Source: a virus. Taken from it: DNA of 22,265 nucleotides. Position numbers and translations under genes: made by a program. Positions 8,471 to 15,800 of this stretch are shown here, in pieces; position 1 is the stretch's first letter, and the number at the start of each line of letters is the position of its first letter. The stretch is from positions 1 to 22,265 of IMG/VR virus record IMGVR_UViG_3300035228_001097; one strand, given 5' to 3'. The notes under the pieces were generated by a model. That model was not told the DNA's origin, did not search any database, and saw only the letters and a program-made list of their open reading frames with translations.

Positions 8471-9480
8471 TTCTTTTTTATTTTTATAACACGTTTATTT
8501 TTTTCCTTACGAGTAAGTCGTAGGAAAGGGTTGAGGAATTTTATCCACGCATCGTCTGATTTAGGAAGGACTGTAAAAATACCATCTTCCATCATCATCT
8601 TCATTGTGTTTTTATAGGATCTTCCCTCAGGATCCAAATCTTCATGTATCAAGTCAACAATAGTTTGTCTCGCTTCATCCGTTAGAAACGGTTCGTCTAA
8701 ACTTACTATACTTTCATTTAAAGTGAAAAATTCTTCACCGAAAACTCCGTACTTTGTGACTCCTGTTAGAAGATTATTTACTGTGGTGTTATTTTTATCT
8801 TCCTCGAATAATGAATTTGATTTATCAATCACATGTTGAACAGTGATTGGTCTCTCTTTTACTTCGGGAAAAATTCCTAAAAACTTTTTGATTCCCATGT
8901 TTCTAATCCCCGCGATATTATCAGACCGATCACCACACATGATTTTAACGATTTTAACGTTCTTTATGTGGATATCTTCCTTCTCGTAAGGGATTATATC
9001 ATTTTCTTCGTAAAGTCTTCTGTGAGAGGGGTTGTAGACCCTCACGTTTTTTGAAACTAACTGAGCTAAGTCTCCATCTGAAGAATAGACAATACAGTTT
9101 TCTTTTGTGTTTTGAGAATAGTATGCGATACTGTCATCAGTTTCACAGAATTCGAACTCTCCTTGTCTCACATACAATTCTTCTAAGTATTGTTTTACTC
9201 TTCGTCTTTGTTTTGTATATGATTCTTTTTCTTTGTCCGAACGTATTCTTGATCTTCTGTTCTCCTTGTACTTGTGGTAAATTTTTCTACGAGATTGTGA
9301 ACCATCTTCACCATCCCAAAAGACAACAATCTTATCTAAACGATAATTTTCGAAAGATCTCCTAAGAGTATTTAAAAAATGATATATACCCCCAATGTGT
9401 TCTCCTTTATAGAAGTAGTTTTTAACTCCATAAAATCCGATTGTAAGTAAATTATCTCCGTCTACTAATAAAACTGACAT
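8467..9480 (-). CDS. 5'-3' exonuclease / RNase H of the FEN family (T4 Rnh-like)
   Basis: The 337-residue flap endonuclease family protein is similar in size to T4 RNase H (305). Such enzymes remove RNA primers and degrade 5' ends during lagging-strand synthesis. The acidic metal-binding residues are visible in order: VDGDN (D7, D9), FWDGEDGSQSRRKIYHKYK (D56 and the basic helical-arch residues that follow), ETDDSIAYY (E113, D115, D116), SSDGDLAQL (D135, D137) and CGDRSDNIAGI (D184, D187), the last leading into the helix-3-turn-helix DNA-binding element (NIAGIRNMGIKKF). The C-terminus is very basic (RKEKNKRVIKIKKK) and could bind DNA or gp32. The upstream AAAAGGT is a possible weak Shine-Dalgarno. 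It follows uvsX by 31 bases and overlaps the next gene by 4. Confidence 0.9.
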   Translation of the reverse strand: MSVLLVDGDNLLTIGFYGVKNYFYKGEHIGGIYHFLNTLRRSFENYRLDKIVVFWDGEDGSQSRRKIYHKYKENRRSRIRSDKEKESYTKQRRRVKQYLEELYVRQGEFEFCETDDSIAYYSQNTKENCIVYSSDGDLAQLVSKNVRVYNPSHRRLYEENDIIPYEKEDIHIKNVKIVKIMCGDRSDNIAGIRNMGIKKFLGIFPEVKERPITVQHVIDKSNSLFEEDKNNTTVNNLLTGVTKYGVFGEEFFTLNESIVSLDEPFLTDEARQTIVDLIHEDLDPEGRSYKNTMKMMMEDGIFTVLPKSDDAWIKFLNPFLRLTRKEKNKRVIKIKKK

Positions 9481-9484
9481 TTAT

Positions 9485-9518
9485 ACCTTTTAAAGGTTAA
9501 ACAAAAGTTGGTTAAACA
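9485..9518 (-). repeat. Short direct repeat and palindrome at the uvsX/5' nuclease gene junction
   Basis: The 9-mer GGTTAAACA occurs at 9495-9503 and again at 9510-9518, the second copy containing the uvsX stop codon. Next to it, ACCTTTTAAAGGT (9485-9497) has 6-base arms around a single central base. The palindrome lies a few bases before the nuclease start codon and could modestly affect its translation. In AT-rich DNA, elements this short may be chance. Confidence 0.3.
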
Positions 9519-10507
9519 TCTTCTTTGATATCAAAGTCTCCGTCTATACCTAACTGTCTCTTCCAATATTCTGCATGTTCCGATTTGTATGCCTCTAAAG
9601 ACTTCTTTTCTTCTGCAGAATCTTTACCACTCAAAAAACCGTGTGCTGTTATAATGATTCTACCATCTTCATAACCTAAACCGTTTACGTGGTTTTTCAT
9701 AATCGAAATCTTAGTTCTCGTAGCGAACTTAACTTTTCTCTTGTCTTTGACTGCTGAGATAGGATTAGTTCCTGCGTTTTTTTGATTTCCGAATCTGAAT
9801 ACTAAAGTTGAATTCAACCAAATTGATTCTCCACCCTTTGCCTTTATTTTAGGTTGACTAAATGGATTATCAGGTAATTCTACCCATGGTTGGTTAACTA
9901 TGACCAAAGTATTTGTATACTTAGATTCAACTCGTCTTGAACCAGATATTCTCTGATTTAAACCCATTCCAATTTTATCGGCTAACGTTGATGCGTTATG
10001 TTGTTTACCACCTTTACCATCAAAGGTCATTTTACATGGTACTGAACCAACCGAATCCCATAGAAAAAGTAGATCGTATTCGATCTCACCTTTTTGTTGT
10101 GCATCAATTAATTCATTTATGTAATCAGTGATTTGTTCAATATATTGGAATTGGTTGTTAAACAGAAAAAATCCGTCATATTCTATTTCACCTGTAGTCT
10201 CATCAACCACTTCTTCAATTTCGAGACCCATCAACTTTGCGTGAGGGAAATCCCATTTTTGTTCAGTGATTACGAAGACAGGTAAAATTCCTTTCTTTTG
10301 TGCATCGACCGCAGTTTTAACAAGTGCAGTGGTTTTTCCTGTATCTGAATGTCCTAAAAACATGTTGATATGTCCCATAGCGGGACCTGGTAAACCTGTC
10401 GCGTCTAAGAAAGAGTCTCCTAAGTCAAGAAATTTATCAGACTTAAACTTTGCCTGTTTCGAAAACTTTGACTTAATACTTTTAAAATCTTTTTTCTTTA
10501 TTGCCAT
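9512..10507 (-). CDS. uvsX: UvsX-like RecA-family recombinase
   Basis: A 331-residue strand-exchange protein that would form filaments on ssDNA for recombination-dependent replication and repair, working with the gp32-type protein encoded just upstream. The RecA core is clear: MGHINMFLGHSDTGKTTALV with Walker A GHSDTGKT (52-59), a catalytic glutamate at VITEQKWDFP (about 82), Walker B DLLFLWDS (145-152), then SGSRRVESKYTNTLVIVNQ and the KAKGGESIWLNSTLVFRFG stretch typical of the UvsX/RecA loop 2 and following strand. It is shorter than T4 UvsX (391); the extended C-terminal domain is reduced to an acidic tail (GIDGDFDIKEDV). Its ATG is only 11 bases from the U-tract of the structured element at 10519-10606, leaving no room for a conventional separate promoter. 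A uvsY mediator is not identified in the window. Confidence 0.88.
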   Translation of the reverse strand: MAIKKKDFKSIKSKFSKQAKFKSDKFLDLGDSFLDATGLPGPAMGHINMFLGHSDTGKTTALVKTAVDAQKKGILPVFVITEQKWDFPHAKLMGLEIEEVVDETTGEIEYDGFFLFNNQFQYIEQITDYINELIDAQQKGEIEYDLLFLWDSVGSVPCKMTFDGKGGKQHNASTLADKIGMGLNQRISGSRRVESKYTNTLVIVNQPWVELPDNPFSQPKIKAKGGESIWLNSTLVFRFGNQKNAGTNPISAVKDKRKVKFATRTKISIMKNHVNGLGYEDGRIIITAHGFLSGKDSAEEKKSLEAYKSEHAEYWKRQLGIDGDFDIKEDV

Positions 10508-10518
10508 ATTATATTTTT

Positions 10519-10606
10519 AAAAAAGGGTCCCCCGTTCCTCATAGGGCCGACAATAGGGTCAAACATGTCGGATGCAGCTCCACCAATACTGTGAGGTGGG
10601 GGACCC
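10519..10606 (-). terminator. Structured multi-helix RNA element between the gp32 gene and uvsX, ending in U6 (terminator or attenuator)
   Basis: On the minus strand, GGGTCCCCC (10606-10598) pairs perfectly with GGGGGACCC (10533-10525). Inside it, CCTCA (10596-10592) pairs with TGAGG (10541-10537), and CCGACA (10571-10566) pairs with TGTCGG (10552-10547) around a 13-base loop. The outer helix is followed at once by T6 (10524-10519), as in an intrinsic terminator, but the span between the outer arms is 64 bases, far larger than a normal terminator loop. It starts about 11 bases after the stop codon of the gp32 gene and ends 11 bases before the uvsX ATG. It is much more GC-rich than its surroundings. 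A role in terminating or attenuating transcription between the two genes, or in protecting the 3' end of the gp32 mRNA, is inferred. The pairing is directly visible. Confidence 0.75.
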
Positions 10607-10617
10607 AAGGTCTACTT

Positions 10618-11478
10618 TTAAAATGGTAGTTCGTCAGATGTTTCTTGTTTACTTTGTGGATCTTCAGTAACAACTGTTTTTTCAACAGGTGCAGTTACTG
10701 TCGTTCCTCCAAAATCACTTTCTCCTTCTGCCTTAGAAACATATTTCTTTGCGTCTCTGTCCCATTGTGGAACTTCACCCATTGCAACCATTTCTAAATA
10801 TTCATGTGGTTTTACGGAATACACATCTCTCCACGTATCAGGATGATTCGCCCATTCATTTGAAACTTCTGAATCATTATGAAGTGGTGATATGTCTTCT
10901 TGAATAATTGAATTAATACTTGTGTATTCTCTACCGTTTGGTGCTTTAGTTAATGTTAGAGATAAAATTAAATCTCTTCCTTCTACCAAATCAGTAATAT
11001 TACCCTTACTTTTAATAATAGGGATAATTTTGTCGAGAGGTCCTTCACCTTTGTAGTTGTGTTTGAATCTCCAAAATTTAGGTCCATCTTCTTCTTTGTC
11101 TCGGTCGATAACTTTAACAATATAGAATTTTCTCGCTCTGTAATTTCTCGCGTTGATTTTATCCGATTCGGTTCCTGTTGCTAATAGTGCCTTTTGAACC
11201 TCATTAAGTGGTGATGGATCACCATCTTGAGACGGATCGTATAATTTCATCCATCTCCCATCTACTTGGATTTCGTGGAATGAAACTTCTTTAAAAGGAC
11301 TCATTCCATCTGCAGCAGGGAGAATTCTAATTCTCTTTTGCCCACCTGGCGTTCCTTTAGGTAAAATAGTTGTGAAGTACTTTTTTAGTCGGTCTTCATT
11401 CGACATCGAGTTGCCACTTGTGGCTCTTTGCGTATTTTTCTCATATTGAGAAAGAATCGCATCAATTGAATTTGTCAT
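10618..11478 (-). CDS. Single-stranded DNA-binding protein, T4 gp32-like
   Basis: A 286-residue protein close to the size of T4 gp32 (301), which coats ssDNA cooperatively and organises the replisome. A polar N-terminal arm (residues 1-30) is followed by an OB-fold-like core (about 35-200) with RIRILPAADGMSPFKEVSFH, ARKFYIVKVIDR, PKFWRFKHNYKGEGPLDKII and EGRDLILSLTLTKAPNGREY, matching the gp32 core pattern. A flexible acidic C-terminus ends ETSDELPF, the usual docking tail for replication partners. There is not a single cysteine, so the His-Cys3 zinc site of T4 gp32 cannot be present. The gene sits immediately before uvsX, with the structured element between them. Its roughly 100-base leader and A-rich start region may allow autoregulation as in T4, but this is not shown. 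Confidence 0.87.
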   Translation of the reverse strand: MTNSIDAILSQYEKNTQRATSGNSMSNEDRLKKYFTTILPKGTPGGQKRIRILPAADGMSPFKEVSFHEIQVDGRWMKLYDPSQDGDPSPLNEVQKALLATGTESDKINARNYRARKFYIVKVIDRDKEEDGPKFWRFKHNYKGEGPLDKIIPIIKSKGNITDLVEGRDLILSLTLTKAPNGREYTSINSIIQEDISPLHNDSEVSNEWANHPDTWRDVYSVKPHEYLEMVAMGEVPQWDRDAKKYVSKAEGESDFGGTTVTAPVEKTVVTEDPQSKQETSDELPF

Positions 11479-11582
11479 AATTATTATTTTTTGTGTTATT
11501 TAAATTATATTAAAATGGTACACAAAAAAGTTTCAAAAGTCAACCCCCTTGAACAATAAAATTTTGATGTTTATCTGGAAAA
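11479..11582 (-). promoter_or_regulatory. Leader of the ssDNA-binding protein gene with a possible promoter
   Basis: This 104-base gap is the second longest in the window. On the minus strand it carries TTGACT (11543-11538) followed 17 bases later by TACCAT (11520-11515), a moderate sigma70-like pair, and a separate TATAAT (11509-11504) without a good -35. A short imperfect hairpin (GTTCAA / TTGAAAC) followed by T6 lies near 11527-11555 and could be a weak terminator for the upstream genes. The last 35 bases before the ATG are nearly all A and T, with A6 and no evident structure, the kind of site gp32 proteins can bind. All roles are inferred. Confidence 0.3.
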
Positions 11583-11957
11583 TTACCTTAAAGTAAGTAA
11601 ATAAGATAGTTTACTGACTTGTGTGAGTATATCATCTCTAAGACTTAAAAGGTCAGTATCTTTTTTGTCTATCTCAATATCACATATTACGTCACAAGCA
11701 ACTTTGATCATTGCGACAAGATCAATATCTGATAGGTTATTAATATTTAACACTCGGTCGTCATTTTCTAATTTAAATCTTCCGTACTTGCCCATAGAAA
11801 CTTCCACAAATAGATCAATTAATTCATCTAACTTGTGATATGTCTCACCAAATGATAAGTGTTTTGCATGACTCTTAGTCTGCCAGTGTAAAACTTTTAA
11901 TTGTGATTGTAGTTCGAGAAAGAATTTAATATTAGAATTTAATGTTGTCATCCTCAT
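11583..11957 (-). CDS. Small helical phage protein with HWQT motif (DUF5856-like, possibly ferritin-like fold)
   Basis: A protein of about 122-124 residues with no known function. Its core, LQSQLKVLHWQTKSHAKHLS then FGETYHKLDELIDLFVEVSMGKYGRF, matches a pattern I recall from uncharacterised phage proteins (DUF5856): LHWQT...A.H..........LD...D.FVE...GKYGR. The first helix also resembles the HW-containing helix of Dps/ferritin-like proteins, but the full metal-site set is not evident, so the fold is a guess. A Lys/Asp-rich pair of helices forms the C-terminus. Start choice is uncertain: GTG 11960, ATG 11957 and ATG 11951 all lie inside the end of the preceding gene. I use 11957; 11951 (MTTLNSNIKFF) is equally possible. 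It overlaps the acidic coiled-coil gene by 20-26 bases. Confidence 0.75.
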   Translation of the reverse strand: MRMTTLNSNIKFFLELQSQLKVLHWQTKSHAKHLSFGETYHKLDELIDLFVEVSMGKYGRFKLENDDRVLNINNLSDIDLVAMIKVACDVICDIEIDKKDTDLLSLRDDILTQVSKLSYLLTLR

Positions 11958-12579
11958 CACTTTCTATAAAAGAGTCTCTCATCTCTTTTTGATTATAATC
12001 ATTGATCTCTGCCTTTGAGATTACGTATTCATTTTTTCCACTGTTCTTCATGTCTAATTGTTTTTCTTTGAAGAATTCTGATGGATTTTGATTAAAAGGG
12101 TATGAATCTAATGATCTCATCTCTAATTTTTCTTGTGGTGTAGGTTCTTTCATATCCTCGACTTTACTTTCGAGTCCGTCGATCTTTGCGATAACATTAT
12201 CCATTTGTGAAAGTTTACCTTCTAAGTCATCAAGTTTTGTAAATAAATCACCCATTTTAGATATAACCTGTTCATTATCTGATTTAGACGAATCTAAATC
12301 GTTTTTAATGTTTTGTGTCATATTAACTAAATCAGTAATATCCATCTCTTCGACATCCGCGTCAGGTGAATCTACCATTGGTTCTTCACCACCTTCGATT
12401 GCCACGTCCCCCTCAGGTTCTGCTGGAATATCTTCAATTGGTGCATCACCTTCAGGTGCGTCACCTGTTGGTAATTCGTCTGCAGGTATCTCCTCTTGTT
12501 CAGAGATTAATGATTTTTGGTAATTGTTGATACTCTTATATCTGAGTAACTCCTCGTGTAATTTATTTTCTAAACCCAT
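11932..12579 (-). CDS. Acidic coiled-coil protein of unknown function
   Basis: The 215-residue protein has four visible parts. A short helical, partly basic N-terminus (residues 1-27) is followed by a strongly acidic, Pro/Gly/Glu-rich low-complexity segment (about 28-75, with repeated PADE, GDAPEGDAP and IPAEPEGD units). Then comes a heptad-patterned helix (about 80-145, with LFTKLDDLEGKLSQMDNVIA and KIDGLESKVEDM) and a polar C-terminus ending DSFIESDEDDNIKF. The coiled coil suggests oligomerisation. The disordered acidic stretch could keep a partner soluble or mimic DNA. It begins one base after the stop of the 67-residue gene and overlaps the HWQT gene at its end, so these three small genes form one unit. 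The position after two giant virion genes suggests a structural or assembly role, but I do not recognise a family. Confidence 0.8.
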   Translation of the reverse strand: MGLENKLHEELLRYKSINNYQKSLISEQEEIPADELPTGDAPEGDAPIEDIPAEPEGDVAIEGGEEPMVDSPDADVEEMDITDLVNMTQNIKNDLDSSKSDNEQVISKMGDLFTKLDDLEGKLSQMDNVIAKIDGLESKVEDMKEPTPQEKLEMRSLDSYPFNQNPSEFFKEKQLDMKNSGKNEYVISKAEINDYNQKEMRDSFIESDEDDNIKF

Positions 12580-12580
12580 C

Positions 12581-12784
12581 TTAGTCGCTTAATAATTGTC
12601 TTCCATCTTCGGTTATGTATCGTTTGTTAATTCTCTCAACGATACCATCTTTAGAACGGATTACGTAACATTCACCAGTATTCATGTCACAAACTTCTTG
12701 TTCAGTTCCGTCCTCATTTAAATTTTTTACTGACTTTTTTCCTAAGAAGTTATCAAGTGTTGAACCTATTTTTAAATTATCCAT
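12581..12784 (-). CDS. Small hypothetical protein (67 residues) with two cysteines
   Basis: It starts at ATG 12784 (MDNLKIGSTLDNFLGKK). A longer reading from TTG 12814 adds ten AT-coded hydrophobic residues and is less likely. The centre, EVCDMNTGECYVIRSKDG, has a C-x6-C pair and a beta-hairpin-like pattern; the rest is polar (IVERINKRYITEDGRQLL). There is no membrane segment or zinc-binding set of four ligands. It is 50 bases downstream of the 1871-residue gene and one base before the acidic coiled-coil gene. The leader on the minus strand is A-rich (AAAAAGAACAATT), like other starts here. I do not recognise its function. Confidence 0.7.
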   Translation of the reverse strand: MDNLKIGSTLDNFLGKKSVKNLNEDGTEQEVCDMNTGECYVIRSKDGIVERINKRYITEDGRQLLSD

Positions 12785-12834
12785 AATTGTTCTTTTTAAT
12801 ATAAATATCACCAAATTAGTAATTATCCATGAAA

Positions 12835-15800
12835 TTACTCAATTGTAAAGTAGACAACATCTCCATTGACTAATTTTAAGTCTTTCATAAGGTTTTTAGA
12901 CAAGGTTAAACCGAAGTATTCTGAGTTACCACTTTCAATACTCTGAATTACTCTTTCTCCCGAATCTATTGGTCCATTAACATATCTTGCACCATTATCA
13001 CTGTTTAATTGTGAGTCCGCATTTACTGTCTTCGCTAAATTCTTAAGTGGATTTAGGAATTGTGTTGTTGAATTAAGCATCAAGTAGTCGGTGGTTTTTG
13101 CAACACTGAAATCTAATGGTACAGAAAAGAAATACTTATTACTGTTTTTAATTTCTCCCCACTTTAATTGATTTGGTTTAACCGTAACCGATTCACTTAG
13201 TTTTGTTGGTAGTGACATAACAATATCGTCTGATAACGGGGCTTCCTGTCCCATTTGAATAACTCTTGAACGATACCAAATATTTCCTTTGTATTTTACC
13301 TTCTGTACCCCTAAAACATTATTAAATCCGTTGTATGGTACTCCGAGGTTAGTAACACCTGATTCGTCTATTAATTCTTCGCCAGGTATTCTATAATCTT
13401 CAGGTCCTCTATCAGTAACAAACCCACCCCTTACAATTTCTTCTGTCGTGGTCGTTAGTGCCACACTACCTCTTGCTGTGGCGGCGTTCATTATCTTATC
13501 AAATAATACACGATACATCGCAGTAAATGATTCTTTAGGGTCAGGTAGTGAATCTTTAGGTATTCTTACACCTTTAAAGGATGTTGAAACTGTATTATTG
13601 GTAATATTATGTGTCACTTCAATGATCCAATATGCTCCCTCGAATAGTGGTACGTTTTTAAGTTGGAAATACATGGTAGGTTGTATCATAACGTTACCCA
13701 TAGATTGAACTGTACACTCGTATGATCTCGCACGATATATATCAAATAATCCAATATCTACTTGTGACGCACCCGATCCCGCTTCAGACCTCGCTAACCT
13801 TTCAATTGCAAGATTACTCTCAAATGTATTCCTAAATTGACTTTGGTCTAAACTTATCCCTTTAAAAATACCCTGATTTTGATCTCCAAAACTAACCTCA
13901 AAGGCAACAACCTTATTTGATTTAGAGAGATTTTCACTTTCGAAATATCTCGGATTAGTTATCAAAAGTGGGTTAGAGGTTGTATCCTCCATATTAAACC
14001 CATCATTTAGGAATTTGTACTCTTTATCTATTGTACTTAAGTTTAAGTGTTTAGATGTTTGTCCAACATACTGTAATAACATTTTTGGTGTTGAATATTC
14101 TAAATCTACATCCAAAAATTTACCGAACATAGTGTTTGCAATCGTGTTAGAGGGTTTAATCTTCGCACTTGATGAATCGTTTCCATAAAAGTTTACATAC
14201 GCGGGAAGTGCTCTTAAATCAACATTAGTTCTTGCCAATAATAAGGATATAACCCCGTATAACTCGAGAGATTGATTTTTTGTATCTCCCAAACCAATTA
14301 ATCTTTTAAGGTCCATGAAAAACGTATCACCAATATCTCTATTCGCTTTGTCTAAAAATAAAAACTCCTCCAATAATAGTCTTTGTCCTATTGAGTTACC
14401 TGAGGTCCATCTATCATTAAAAAGTTTAAAATTATTATACGTTTCAAGTTTTAATGGGTCATCATTGAATCCACCTAAAGTTTTTAGATTGTTATTTTGA
14501 TCTTTAATTCTTTTAAGTGAAGGGAACCTTCTAATCATCACAGTCATAAATTGTCTTTGTCTTGACTGACTTGGACCAACAATGTTTTGTGCAATGTAAT
14601 CACCGAAATCTGATTTAGTGTTTGTTCCTCCTGATTTCCTGTAACCTGCATAAATCTGTATTAATGATCTAAACTTTAGTACGTTCGATTCTGAAACTTC
14701 AATATCACTTATGGCAAAAAACTCTCCATAGTAATTATTAAAATCAAGAGTCTCACCAACATATAATTCGATGTACTTTTGATTATCCACCAACTGAGAT
14801 GAATTGTATGACCCATAATTAAATGTGTCGGTATCACCATAATAACCTCTTAGGACACTAAGATTAAGTTCTTTCGGATTAGATATTGTGACCTTCAGTA
14901 AATTTTTTGTTGAAAGGACATCCTCTGTCACTTGTTTAAATTTATCTATTTGTCTTGTCTGTAGTTTCGATACTAAAGAACTAATCTTATCGTATGATAA
15001 ATCATCGGTATCTTTTTTGTCGACACTAACCAAATCTTTTAGTAGGTCTTGGAAGTTATCGTATTTAATATTTGGATATTGTTTGTAGTCCTCATATGAC
15101 GATACCTTTTGACTTGAAAAGTTAAGAAACAGGTCTTCGAACTCTTCTAATATTTTTGGACTAAAGGTTCCAATGAGGTCTATAACTTTTTTGTTATTAG
15201 ATCCCATCTCTTCAAAGTAATCATTATATGTGGGTCTTGTTTTTCCTGTTACTACAAATTCATCAGTATCAGACTCCCATACAGACCTGAAATTAAACTG
15301 TTCAGAATCATTATATGTTAAGTAACTATTTCTTACCGTAAGTCCACCGTGAGATGGTAGTAATGTGTATCTTTTATCACTGAATGTAAATCTACTATTA
15401 TCCACAAAAGACGTATAGTATTTTAATTGTCCCAAATCAAAATGTTTTCTATATAGAACTAAATTTGTAATTGCAGATTCGTAACTTGACGGTGTTCCAT
15501 CAAAGTGTGTGTAGTCATTTACTATTTGGTGAAAATATTGTTCATACTTTGGATGTATTCCCACGTATGGTGTGCCCGTTGTTGTTCCTGAGTATGTTAA
15601 ACCTTGACCACCGTCGTAATAGTCTGAACTGTTAATCGGTGATTCCATACCACTTATAATGTCCGTACCTTCTAATATGAATGTCTTATATCTGTGGTAC
15701 ATTGACCCCCATTTCAACATTAAATGATATGGTATAAAGTGAGTCGCACCAACTTCCCTAAATAAGTTCGACATAGTAACCCCACCAGTATTTAATTCGT

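Noticed and set aside
11527-11555. Hairpin GTTCAA/TTGAAAC followed by T6 as a strong terminator
   Set aside because: The stem is short, AT-rich and has a bulge; kept only as a remark in the leader entry.
12785-12814. Extension of the 67-residue protein from a TTG at 12814
   Set aside because: The ATG at 12784 has a typical A-rich leader, and the ten extra residues lie in intergenic-type AT-rich DNA.
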